In this document: piece by piece, positions 1-7,172 of the stretch | How the letters are laid out: every line of letters starts with the position of its first letter | How positions within the stretch are numbered: the first letter of the stretch is position 1 | NCBI GenBank assembly: GCA_017995275.1 | Contig: JAGOJE010000013.1 | Span: 1-11,604 of the forward strand | Direction of reading: 5' to 3' | DNA from: Rickettsiaceae bacterium | GTDB taxonomy: Bacteria; Pseudomonadota; Alphaproteobacteria; Rickettsiales; Rickettsiaceae | Length of the DNA: 11,604 nt | Notes under the pieces: model-generated | Database searches by the model: none | What the model was told of the DNA's origin: nothing | What the model saw: the letters and a program-made list of their open reading frames with translations, nothing else | Translations under genes and position numbers: made by a program

Positions 1-126
1 GTCTTGTATATCCACTTTTTTACCTGTATTAAATTTATAACGCAAATTATTCACATTGTGCAATTGTTGCAATATATTTATTGGCCTTTTGTAAGGGCTT
101 ATTAACATATACATGTTAAAAAACAT
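1..126 (-). CDS. N-terminal fragment of unidentified protein (runs off left edge)
   Basis: Reading leftward from the ATG at 126-124 there are 42 codons without a stop up to the window edge. The peptide starts MFFNMYMLISPYKRPINILQ and continues with a polar Asn/Lys-rich stretch ending in KKVDIQD. The start is supported by AAAGGA lying six bases upstream of the ATG (about 133-138 on the plus strand). Two more in-frame ATGs at codons 5 and 7 are possible alternatives. There is no signal peptide and no motif I recognise. The frame sits just beyond the stem-loop that ends the mgtE-patatin unit, in the same direction, so it would be the next, separately transcribed gene. It could be a chance frame in AT-rich DNA; the ribosome binding site is the main argument against that. 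Confidence 0.45.
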   Translation of the reverse strand, partial: MFFNMYMLISPYKRPINILQQLHNVNNLRYKFNTGKKVDIQD

Positions 127-162
127 GCTAGGTCCTTTATAAAAGTTTAGAAATTTTTCCCC

Positions 163-295
163 AGACAAAAAAACCACGAAGTGGCTCTTTTTTATTTGGA
201 ATGAGTCCTTTGGGCTGTTTTTTGCCTGGATTTTGGCAGATGGGCGGCGGGCGGAGTGACGTGGTAGAGGAATGATCTCCGCCACATAGTCATCC
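163..295 (-). repeat. Possible decayed copy of the GTCATTCC dispersed repeat
   Basis: Read on the minus strand this stretch has ATCATTCCTCT (from about 276), a C-rich segment, AATCCAGG, CATTCC, and then AAAAAAGAGCCAC with the stem-loop. These resemble, in the same order, pieces of the well-preserved repeats at 5615 and 7231. A 7-bp GC stem, GGCGGAG at 250-256 with CTCCGCC at 277-283, is also present. The similarity is patchy and I judged it by eye. Apart from this and the terminator, 127-316 shows nothing gene-like. Confidence 0.4.
167..193 (-). terminator. Bidirectional intrinsic terminator after the mgtE-patatin unit
   Basis: On the minus strand an A-rich arm followed by GAGCCAC, a TTC loop and GTGG runs into seven T. 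CCAC/GTGG pair perfectly, and G-U wobbles plus A-U pairs extend the stem to about 11 pairs. On the plus strand the same palindrome is followed by CTC and six T but has A-C mismatches, so it would work less well there. It lies about 125 bases past the patatin stop codon and before the next minus-strand start. The core is related to the stem-loop in the dispersed repeats at 5646 and 7262. Confidence 0.7.
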
Positions 296-316
296 ATATA
301 AAAATATCTTGGCAAA

Positions 317-1231
317 TTAATGCAAGTATTTTGAGAGTTTTTTCTTGATCTCAGGCATTGCTTTATTACCTGCTTCTATACCAGCTCTATATAGATCCTC
401 ACGTTTGTGATCATCAAATATTCCAATTTCCCCAACTTCTGGCCTAATTAAAATATCAGCTTCCTTGCCAAGGACTTTGTTTAGTGTGCTATAGGTTATG
501 CTTAAAGATTTAAATGTTAAATCTAGCATATTAGAGACTTCTTTTCTACTTACTTGTGTGCTTACATCTATCGCAATTATTATGTCTGGGTTATATTTCT
601 TTGCAACATCTATAGCAAGTGGAGCTGTAACCCCACCATCTACAAGCGTTCTTCCATATAATTTAACAGGAGCAAATAATCCAGGTATTGAATAAGAGGC
701 TCTGACAGCAGGAGCTATAAGGCCACTGCTTATAGGGAAAGTTTCTCCGGCGATAACATCAGTAGTTACCGCTACAAAAGGTATTTTTAGCTGATCAAAA
801 GTTTTTGCTTTCATATTAGCCTTTAGGAACTTTTCTCCATTTTCTCCATTAATAACGCTAGAACGTGTACTATAAGTTCCATTTAAAGCTGCAAGTAATG
901 AAAAGCTCATTAAATCAGCCTTTTTAAAGGAGAAATACTCATTTTTTAACTTAGCAGCATCTGGATTATCTGCATATAATGCCCCAGCTATACTGCCACC
1001 ACTGGTTCCTACTATCAAATCTATAGGTATACCATTCTTCTCAAGTACAGATATTACTCCAAGTTGAGATATGCATTTTGCCCCGCCACCACCTAGGACA
1101 AGCGCTACTCTTATCTTTTTTTCAATTGCTACAGGTGGTTTTGGTTTTGCCAAGAAGTCGTAATTTATTTTGAATTTATAACCACAAGAGGATAACAGAG
1201 CGGCAGATAAAAATAATACTACAAATCTCAT
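317..1231 (-). CDS. Patatin-like phospholipase, lipoprotein (RssA/NTE-type)
   Basis: A 304-residue serine acyl hydrolase of the patatin family, expected to cleave fatty acids from phospholipids with a Ser-Asp dyad. Visible motifs are the oxyanion-hole glycines LVLGGGGAK (residues 45-52), the nucleophile elbow GTSGGS (75-80, Ser77) and the catalytic Asp in VDGG (197-200, Asp198). The N-terminus is a hydrophobic segment ending in a lipobox, LSSC (13-16), so after cleavage Cys16 should be lipidated and the enzyme anchored facing the periplasm or on the outer membrane; RssA-type relatives are often cytoplasmic. The ATG overlaps the mgtE stop as ATGA, implying translational coupling; no separate strong ribosome site is needed. 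The catalytic residues and length look intact. Patatin enzymes in Rickettsia act on host membranes, but a lipid-anchored one could equally remodel the bacterium's own envelope; the sequence does not decide. Confidence 0.88.
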   Translation of the reverse strand: MRFVVLFLSAALLSSCGYKFKINYDFLAKPKPPVAIEKKIRVALVLGGGGAKCISQLGVISVLEKNGIPIDLIVGTSGGSIAGALYADNPDAAKLKNEYFSFKKADLMSFSLLAALNGTYSTRSSVINGENGEKFLKANMKAKTFDQLKIPFVAVTTDVIAGETFPISSGLIAPAVRASYSIPGLFAPVKLYGRTLVDGGVTAPLAIDVAKKYNPDIIIAIDVSTQVSRKEVSNMLDLTFKSLSITYSTLNKVLGKEADILIRPEVGEIGIFDDHKREDLYRAGIEAGNKAMPEIKKKLSKYLH

Positions 1232-2604
1232 ATCAAAAACACATATGCAAGGGTTAAAAAAGTAAAGAATCCAAAAGAATCCGTTAAAGCTGTAAGCAAA
1301 ACACCAGAAGATGCTGCTGGGTCTATATCAAAACTATCCAAAATTATAGGAATTGCTGATCCAAATAGCCCGGCAACTATGAAGTTTATAATAACTGCCG
1401 ATGCAAAGACCATGCTAAGGTCTGTATTACCGAATAATATGAAGGAAAAACTAGCCCCAAGAGCTGATAAAACAACGCCATTTAGCGCGCATACCATAAG
1501 CTCCTTCAGTACTGCCTTTTTATAAGTAGATAGTGTTATGTCCTTATTAGACAAAGCCCTAACTGTAACAGTCATAGCCTGAGTGCCAGCATTACCGCCC
1601 ATTGATGCTACAACAGGCATTATTGCAGCAAGCGCTACAACAGCTTCTATCGTGGCGCTGAACTGATTTATCACCACGGATGTAATGAAGGCTGTTACTA
1701 AATTTAAGAAAAGCCATGAGAATCTATGCTTAGCAGTAAGGAGCAATGAACTAGCTATATCTTGAGTCTTAATACCGCCAAGCTGCATCAAATTTTCTTC
1801 CGTTTGTTGCTCAACTATATATAGCATATTGTCTATAGATACAGTGCCTACTATTTTTTTAGTCGTTTTATTTACTATAGGTACTATCGTTAGAGTATAT
1901 TGCTTGAATATATAAGATAGCTGGTTAAGATCCGTAGACGTATCTGCAATCTTAAAATCCTCATTCATTAGCTGCCTTATAGGAGTATTTCTTGAATGCT
2001 TAAGCAGTGTGGATAGAAGTATATTCCCTACGGGTTTATTTCGTGAATCTATTATTATAGCAGCGTGAAAATCCTTTTCGCTATTCTTATGCCGTATGGA
2101 ATCTATAGATTGACCAACCGTCCAGTGATCCATAAAGGAAACAAATTCTGTTTCCATAACCCGCCCAGCCGTGTGTTCCGGATAAGTAAAGCCTTCGAGG
2201 ATGTACTTTTGCTTTTCAGCGGTAAGTAAAGATAATATGGTCTCCTTAGCTTCAATGCTGAAGCTTTCCATTACCTCTATAACATCTTCAGTATCTATTT
2301 CCTCAACCCAGGATGCTATTTGAGATGGAGTGGCTATATTCTCTATGGAACGCCTTGTATCAAAATTTACCCATATTAGGGTTTCGGGCTTGAAATCGCT
2401 GCCAAGGATATGTATAACTTGCTCTCTAACATCATAAGCAGATTCATTTAGAAAGTCCGCAATATCTGCATGGTGCATTTCTAAAAGAATACCCTTTGCT
2501 TCTGTGTTTTTAGAATTAGATAAAAGTTCTTGTATTTGTTCAAATGTGACGCTTAAATTCTCGCTATAAGACGGAAGTATATGATTTTTATGAGAATCTG
2601 TCAT
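1228..2604 (-). CDS. mgtE: Magnesium transporter MgtE
   Basis: A 458-residue inner-membrane Mg2+ channel/transporter of the usual family length. Order of domains: a helical MgtE_N superhelix (about residues 20-135), a pair of CBS domains (about 145-265) that sense cytosolic Mg2+ and gate the pore, and a C-terminal membrane domain (about 295-458) with five hydrophobic segments. The family signature PVVASMGGNAGTQ is at 330-342. FDIDPAASSG (425-434) carries the acidic pore residue (Asp428) expected to bind Mg2+. The start is firm: AAGGAGGG (2611-2618 on the plus strand) lies six bases before the ATG. It follows tRNA-Leu by 40 bases with no terminator between them, and its stop overlaps the start of the patatin gene. 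No Mg2+ riboswitch is visible in the short leader, so gating by the CBS domains is the likely control. Confidence 0.96.
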   Translation of the reverse strand: MTDSHKNHILPSYSENLSVTFEQIQELLSNSKNTEAKGILLEMHHADIADFLNESAYDVREQVIHILGSDFKPETLIWVNFDTRRSIENIATPSQIASWVEEIDTEDVIEVMESFSIEAKETILSLLTAEKQKYILEGFTYPEHTAGRVMETEFVSFMDHWTVGQSIDSIRHKNSEKDFHAAIIIDSRNKPVGNILLSTLLKHSRNTPIRQLMNEDFKIADTSTDLNQLSYIFKQYTLTIVPIVNKTTKKIVGTVSIDNMLYIVEQQTEENLMQLGGIKTQDIASSLLLTAKHRFSWLFLNLVTAFITSVVINQFSATIEAVVALAAIMPVVASMGGNAGTQAMTVTVRALSNKDITLSTYKKAVLKELMVCALNGVVLSALGASFSFILFGNTDLSMVFASAVIINFIVAGLFGSAIPIILDSFDIDPAASSGVLLTALTDSFGFFTFLTLAYVFLI

Positions 2605-2644
2605 ATTATTCCCTCCTTAGCTTTAAGCAATTGTGGGTTAGCTT

Positions 2645-2729
2645 TGGTGCGGCCAAGAAGATTTGAACTTCCACTCCTTGCAGAACAGCGACCTCAACAC
2701 TGCGCGTCTACCAATTTCGCCATGGCCGC
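2645..2729 (-). tRNA. trnL(gag): tRNA-Leu (anticodon GAG)
   Basis: On the minus strand the acceptor arm GCGGCCA pairs fully with TGGCCGC, followed by discriminator A and an encoded CCA (2645-2647). The D stem is GCG/CGC. The anticodon arm is CAGTG-TTGAGGT-CGCTG, giving anticodon GAG. A long variable arm with TTCT/AGGA pairing marks a class II tRNA, and the T arm is GGAAG-TTCAAAT-CTTCT. GAG plus A73 and the long variable arm identify leucine (CUC/CUU codons). No terminator lies between it and mgtE, so tRNA processing may release the mgtE message. Confidence 0.96.
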
Positions 2730-2738
2730 AAACATCGA

Positions 2739-2766
2739 CTTATAGCATAAGCCTGTACACTCAAAT
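2739..2766 (-). promoter_or_regulatory. Candidate promoter of tRNA-Leu (and possibly mgtE-patatin)
   Basis: On the minus strand TATAAG (2744-2739) matches the -10 hexamer at five of six positions and would place the start site near 2732, about three bases before the mature tRNA 5' end. The -35 side is weak: ATTTGA (2766-2761) at 16-bp spacing. This is the only reasonable promoter visible for the leftward unit. Confidence 0.35.
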
Positions 2767-2858
2767 GTAAGAGCATATATGATTTTTGCTGAACTATTTA
2801 ATAGCAAATTATTCAATAATATGCAATTATAAAACAAACAACTGTGGAAGAAATTTAT

Positions 2859-3815
2859 ATGACGGAGCAAAAACTTGGTAATAATTTGACGTTTGACCTT
2901 ATAAGAGCGACTGAAGCTGCTGCTATAGCATCTCATAAAATGTTTGGTATGGGAGACGAAAAAGCAGCAGATGGTGTAGCTGTAGATGCTATGCGCGCTG
3001 AGCTTCGACAAATAAATATCAATGGTACTATAGTTATAGGTGAAGGGGAAAGAGATGAGGCTCCTATGCTATATATAGGCGAAAAAATAGGTACTGGTAA
3101 TGGGCTAGAGGTGGATATAGCTGTGGATCCCCTTGAGGGAACAACAATTCTCGCTACTGGAAAAAATAATGCGCTATCTGTTATAGCAGCAGCTGAATGT
3201 GGCAAATTTCTTCGCGCGCCAGATGTATATATGGATAAAATAGCTATAGGTTTTGATTTTCATGAGCAAATAATTGATCTTGATAATAGCCCTGAGCAAA
3301 ATCTAAAAAATATAGCTCTTGCGAAAAAATGCGAAATCTCTGACCTTGTAGTCTCTATCTTAGATAGGGAGCGCCATCAAGACCTTATAGCAAAAGTACG
3401 TGCAGCTGGTGCTAGAATAGCTCTCATTCAGGATGGTGATATTTCGGCTGTTATTTCCACTGCAATAAAAAAAACTCATATTGATGTATATATGGGGGTT
3501 GGTGGAGCGCCAGAAGGAGTTCTTGCGGCTGCGGCTCTTTGTACGTTAGGTGGGCAAATGGCATCTCGTTTAGTGTTTAGAAATGATGAAGAAAAACGAA
3601 GGGCTATAAATATGGGAATTAAAGATTTAAACAAGCAATATAGACTTAGCGATATGGCATTTGGGGATGTTATATTTGCTGCTACTGCGGTGACTCCTGG
3701 ATCTTTAATTAAAAAGGGTGTCCATTTTAAAAATGGGAAAATAATTACTAGATCCATTGCTATGCGCTCCAGTCTTAAAGCTACTTATAAGTTGAAGACG
3801 AGCATAGCCATATGA
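2859..3815 (+). CDS. glpX: Fructose-1,6-bisphosphatase class II (GlpX)
   Basis: A 318-residue cytosolic, metal-dependent phosphatase converting fructose 1,6-bisphosphate to fructose 6-phosphate, the committing step of gluconeogenesis. Metal- and phosphate-binding motifs are intact: MGDEKAAD (31-38), IGEGERDE (60-67), DPLEGT (90-95), QDGDISA (191-197) and GAPEGV (216-221). Length is typical of the family. An upstream in-frame GTG at 2844 would add five residues, but it falls in front of and into GGAAG (2846-2850), which sits eight bases before the ATG at 2859 and looks like its ribosome binding site, so I take the ATG. The gene ends in a four-base ATGA overlap with recJ. Its presence implies sugar phosphates are made from small carbon compounds, which fits Anaplasmataceae- or Midichloria-like bacteria better than Rickettsia itself, where, as I recall, this pathway is missing (recalled knowledge, not shown here). 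Confidence 0.95.
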   Translation: MTEQKLGNNLTFDLIRATEAAAIASHKMFGMGDEKAADGVAVDAMRAELRQININGTIVIGEGERDEAPMLYIGEKIGTGNGLEVDIAVDPLEGTTILATGKNNALSVIAAAECGKFLRAPDVYMDKIAIGFDFHEQIIDLDNSPEQNLKNIALAKKCEISDLVVSILDRERHQDLIAKVRAAGARIALIQDGDISAVISTAIKKTHIDVYMGVGGAPEGVLAAAALCTLGGQMASRLVFRNDEEKRRAINMGIKDLNKQYRLSDMAFGDVIFAATAVTPGSLIKKGVHFKNGKIITRSIAMRSSLKATYKLKTSIAI

Positions 3816-5566
3816 TAAAATCTGTTTCTGGTAAAAAATGGATTAAAAAGCACCTAGATGAAAGGCTTGTTGAGCAAATAGTTCAGTCTCATGATTTGCC
3901 AGAATTCTTGTCACGAATACTTGTATCTAGAGGAATTAATGTAGATCAAGTTACGTCATTTTTAAATCCAAAATTACGAGATCTACTTCCAGACCCTTTT
4001 CATTTGAAGGATATGGATAAAGGGGGCGCAAGAATATTGGCTGCCATAGAAAATAGCGAGTCGATATATATATTAGGAGATTATGATGTAGATGGAGCAA
4101 CTTCTTCGGCTCTTCTTAAAAGATTTTTCCGTGACATTGGTGTTGATGCTAAGATATTCATTCCAGATAGAATAATAGATGGTTATGGTCCATCAAAAGC
4201 AGTGCTTGAGAGGCTGAAAAAGGCTGGTGCGGATGTTGTAATCACAGTAGATTGTGGGGCGGTTGCCTTTGAGCCTCTGAAATATGCTAGCGAAATAGGC
4301 TTAGATGTTATAGTTATAGATCATCATATGGGTGGAGAAGAAATTCCAGAGGGGGTTGCTATAATTAACCCTAATAGGCTGGATGAAACAACGGAATATA
4401 AATATCTAGCTGCTGTTGGTGTTTCATTTTTGTTCGTAACGGCTATTTCATCACTGCTGAAAAAGGCTGGTTATTTTACCAAGAAATCAATAAATTTAGA
4501 TTTATTATCTTATCTGGATCTTGTAGCTCTTGGCACTGTGTGTGATGTGATGCCACTTATTGGATTAAATAGAGCGCTTGTTTGTCAGGGCTTGAAGATA
4601 ATGTCTAGGCGGAATAACCATGGTCTTAAAATTTTGTCAGATATGTCGAGATTGGAAGGTGTGCCAACTTGTTATCATTTAGGTTTTGTTATAGGTCCTA
4701 GGATAAATGCTGGTGGGAGGGTTGGAAAATCAGATCTCGGAGCTATTCTTTTATCAACAACTTCAGAGGAAGAGGCTTACAAGATATTCTGGGAGCTTGA
4801 AAGACATAACGATGAACGCAAAGCGATAGAAGCTGAAATGCTAGAAGATGCTATGAATGAGGCTTATAGTCAGGCTGATCGTAGCGTAATAATGGTTGCT
4901 AGGGAAGGGTGGCATCCTGGTGTTATAGGCATAATCGCTGGTAGAATAAAAGAGAAATTCCAAAAGCCTACGGCTGTTATTGCTATAAATAATGGAATTG
5001 GTAAGGCATCTTGCCGTTCTGTTAAGGGAGTGAATTTTGGTGCAAAAATAGTAGAAGCCAAAATGAATGGGATAATAGAAGAGGGTGGTGGACATGCTAT
5101 GGCGGCAGGTTTTTCCGTTAAAGGTTCTAAAATAAGTGAGCTCCATAATTTTCTATGTGAAAAAATCATGGATGAATATATTGATTTTGCTGAGAATCAC
5201 TGTCATAAATATGATATTGAAATTACAACTAGTGGTGCTACTTTGACTCTTGTAAAGCAGCTTCAAAAGCTTGCTCCTTTTGGTAGTGGAAATTATGAGC
5301 CAATAGTTAGGATAGATGATTTATTTGTCTTGAAGGCAGATTTAGTAGGGGAAAAGCATATCAGTGTTCTTCTTGCTCCAGATAGGAACGCTTATGGTTC
5401 CAAGGCAATAAAAGCAATTGCATTTAATTCTTATGACACGCAGATCGGGAAGGTTTTGCTCAGTCCTTCAGCTAATAGAATTTCGGTTTTAGGGAATTTA
5501 CAAATCAACTCATGGCAAGATAGGGAAAATCTGCAAATCATTATTCATGATTTGCTATCCACTTGA
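3812..5566 (+). CDS. recJ: Single-stranded-DNA-specific exonuclease RecJ
   Basis: A 584-residue 5'-to-3' single-strand DNA exonuclease of the DHH superfamily, acting in RecF-type recombination, mismatch repair and base excision repair. The DHH domain shows LGDYDVDG (88-95), TVDCG (145-149), IDHH (169-172) and ALGTVCDVMPL (239-249), whose Asp and His residues bind the two metal ions. GPRINAGGR (295-303) and GWHPGVIGIIAGR (366-378) follow. The DHHA1 domain carries EGGGHAMAAGFSV (424-436), and the last 100 residues form the OB-type DNA-binding domain. All key residues are present and the length is normal. The ATG lies in the glpX stop (ATGA), so translation is probably coupled; no good ribosome site of its own is visible. 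It converges on the minus-strand hypothetical gene, with a palindromic repeat in between. Confidence 0.97.
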   Translation: MIKSVSGKKWIKKHLDERLVEQIVQSHDLPEFLSRILVSRGINVDQVTSFLNPKLRDLLPDPFHLKDMDKGGARILAAIENSESIYILGDYDVDGATSSALLKRFFRDIGVDAKIFIPDRIIDGYGPSKAVLERLKKAGADVVITVDCGAVAFEPLKYASEIGLDVIVIDHHMGGEEIPEGVAIINPNRLDETTEYKYLAAVGVSFLFVTAISSLLKKAGYFTKKSINLDLLSYLDLVALGTVCDVMPLIGLNRALVCQGLKIMSRRNNHGLKILSDMSRLEGVPTCYHLGFVIGPRINAGGRVGKSDLGAILLSTTSEEEAYKIFWELERHNDERKAIEAEMLEDAMNEAYSQADRSVIMVAREGWHPGVIGIIAGRIKEKFQKPTAVIAINNGIGKASCRSVKGVNFGAKIVEAKMNGIIEEGGGHAMAAGFSVKGSKISELHNFLCEKIMDEYIDFAENHCHKYDIEITTSGATLTLVKQLQKLAPFGSGNYEPIVRIDDLFVLKADLVGEKHISVLLAPDRNAYGSKAIKAIAFNSYDTQIGKVLLSPSANRISVLGNLQINSWQDRENLQIIIHDLLST

Positions 5567-5592
5567 TCTTAGCATGCGTGAGGGCGGTGTGT

Positions 5593-5743
5593 GCCATTCC
5601 CGTGCCTCCTCTTTGTCATTCCTGCGCAGGCAGGAATCCAGTTTCAAAAAAGAGCCACGAAGTGGCGCATCATTTACTGGATCCCAGATCACGCCTCGCT
5701 TTCGCTCACAGGTCCTGGATGACACCCCTTGTCATTCCTCTGC
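5593..5743 (+). repeat. Left copy of palindromic GTCATTCC dispersed repeat
   Basis: The core runs from GTCATTCC at 5615 to GGATGAC at 5717-5723, so its ends are imperfect inverted repeats. Inside are the 8-bp hairpin ATTCCTGC-gcag-GCAGGAAT (5618-5637) and the small stem GCCAC-gaa-GTGGC (5654-5666). A partial 22-base unit (GCCATTCC at 5593) precedes the core, and another GTCATTCC unit follows it at 5731. Bases 5610-5681 are identical to 7226-7297. The structure resembles MITE- or REP-like elements known from many bacteria, including Rickettsiales; it encodes nothing. It fills the gap between the convergent recJ and hypothetical gene. Confidence 0.85.
5646..5666 (-). terminator. Repeat-borne intrinsic terminator for the minus-strand hypothetical gene
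   Basis: Read on the minus strand, GCCAC-TTC-GTGGC is followed by TC and six T. It lies about 65 bases past the stop codon of the 468-residue gene and is part of the dispersed repeat. The stem has only five pairs, so strength is uncertain. The same module in the right-hand copy (7262-7282) has no known gene running into it. Confidence 0.5.
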
Positions 5744-7138
5744 TGCCACCACTCCTAAAGCTTCCCTCACCATTTCCTCAGTAGGATATATCAACCGTTC
5801 ATTTAAAGGTTCAATTGGAGCATTACCTATATTTAATTGTTCTGGAGCTACTGGTTCTGGCTCGTCAAAAGATGGATTCAGAGCTTTGTCCTTTTTCCAC
5901 TGAGCTTCCAGGCACATGTATAAATTTTTGGCTGTCTTATATGCACTATACTGTGCGTCATAGGCCGCTTTTTCTTCCCTGTAATGCTCGAAAGCTGCTT
6001 TTGCGCTGGCTTCTTTGGCGGAGGCATATTCTGGTGTGAACACTCCTTTTAACCTATCCACTTGCTCCATGGAGGTGAATTTATTTGCATCATGTATATT
6101 TACGCCCGCTCTTAGAGCTTCTAGGCCTATTTTTGTGATCTTAAGGGCATGTTCTATTAGGTAACTAATGTGAATATCTCCTCCACTATTATCCATTGCG
6201 GATTTCATCATCTCATGGATTTCAGGATCAAAATTCCCAGAATTTATAATTGGGATCATATTTTGTTCTTCGAGGCTTATTTTAGGAGCCATCTTCACGC
6301 CTATTTTATTATTACGGGTAAGATCCAAAGCTATTACTTGATTTTCTGAATCGAACCTTTTTGCTGTTTCAATCAGCCATTCAATATTGTTAACGCCAAT
6401 TTGTGACATTTGATTTATAATCTTAAAAGCTTTCAAGTTATTTTGATTAAAATCTCCTATTTTGCCCATAATATATTCATTCTTAAAGAAGTAGCTTTGC
6501 AAAAGTTGTAGATTCTTTTCAGAATTTTCAATAGCGAAATTTTCGTAATTTATCACTATCTGTGCTTGGTGGAGTTTTTCTTTAGCTTCTTTATCATCCG
6601 GATTCATAGCTAGGACATTCTGTGCATCTTCACAATCTATATTTGCTTCTTCTAATTGGTCCTTAGATGCTGACATTAAAATTTCAGTCATTGATATTTC
6701 TCTGTCTATTTTTTGATATATTGCCTTGAAAGCTTCAACCTGAATTTCTTTAGTAAAGTTATTTGCTTCAGCAACTGTTATGTTTTTTATCTTTATAGCC
6801 TCTGCTTTAGCTCTGGAAGCCTCCAAAACATTAGGGCAAAGTGCAACTGCTTCATCTACTGAGGCCTTGCCGCTTTTAAGCGCTTGTAATTGATAGTTAT
6901 TGGTTATTTTTTTACATTCTGTAAATGCAAGGTCGCCATTAGTGAAAGCATAAGCGTTAACCAAAGTGAGAAATGCATTTGCATGAAGTTCTTTTAATGT
7001 CAGCAAGCTTTCTATATCAATCAGCCCAGTTCTATAGCAATTTTTGATGGTACTGCTAGAATTTGCAATTTGTAGTATTTGTGGATTTGTTTCAGCCTCA
7101 TCCATTAAATCCCTATCTTCTCTTTCGTTAAATGGCAT
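5732..7138 (-). CDS. Hypothetical helical protein, 468 aa, flanked by direct repeats
   Basis: I do not recognise this protein. It has no signal peptide and no membrane segment, and is rich in Ala, Glu, Lys, Asn and Ile, so it is probably cytosolic or secreted by a non-Sec route. Almost all of it reads as alpha-helix, with a coiled-coil-like charged part (about 150-215) and an Ala/Lys/Glu helix (about 370-420), ending in a Pro/Glu-rich linker (420-445). Degenerate helical repeats are visible: residues 113-140 and 339-367 share the pattern EA-[IL]-[KR]...[ED]AN-x-FT...QV...[FL]K, and 34-60 and 236-262 are weaker versions. MNPDDKEAKEKL (178-189) recalls a TPR turn. The start is supported by AGGAG (7145-7149) six bases before the ATG. 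The final codons GAG GAA TGA lie inside a GTCATTCCTC repeat unit. It is enclosed by direct copies of a 72-bp identical repeat. An effector or interaction protein is conceivable but not shown. Confidence 0.8.
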   Translation of the reverse strand: MPFNEREDRDLMDEAETNPQILQIANSSSTIKNCYRTGLIDIESLLTLKELHANAFLTLVNAYAFTNGDLAFTECKKITNNYQLQALKSGKASVDEAVALCPNVLEASRAKAEAIKIKNITVAEANNFTKEIQVEAFKAIYQKIDREISMTEILMSASKDQLEEANIDCEDAQNVLAMNPDDKEAKEKLHQAQIVINYENFAIENSEKNLQLLQSYFFKNEYIMGKIGDFNQNNLKAFKIINQMSQIGVNNIEWLIETAKRFDSENQVIALDLTRNNKIGVKMAPKISLEEQNMIPIINSGNFDPEIHEMMKSAMDNSGGDIHISYLIEHALKITKIGLEALRAGVNIHDANKFTSMEQVDRLKGVFTPEYASAKEASAKAAFEHYREEKAAYDAQYSAYKTAKNLYMCLEAQWKKDKALNPSFDEPEPVAPEQLNIGNAPIEPLNERLIYPTEEMVREALGVVAAEE

Positions 7139-7172
7139 AATTTTCTCCTATTTATGTGGTTGTACTTACTGC

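Noticed and set aside
2844..2858. GTG start for glpX five codons upstream
   Set aside because: The GTG overlaps the likely ribosome binding site GGAAG (2846-2850), which is well spaced for the ATG at 2859.
2694..3011. Minus-strand open frame ending MAKLVDAQC
   Set aside because: The end is a translation of the tRNA-Leu 5' half and the rest is antisense to glpX; a common misannotation.
2933..3757. Minus-strand open frames across glpX
   Set aside because: They are shadows of the intact glpX frame, without ribosome sites or recognisable domains.
5547..5903. Plus-strand open frames with peptides such as SFLRRQESSFKKEPRSGASF
   Set aside because: They are translations of the palindromic repeat and recur at 7154-7404; such peptides are a familiar artefact of this repeat type.
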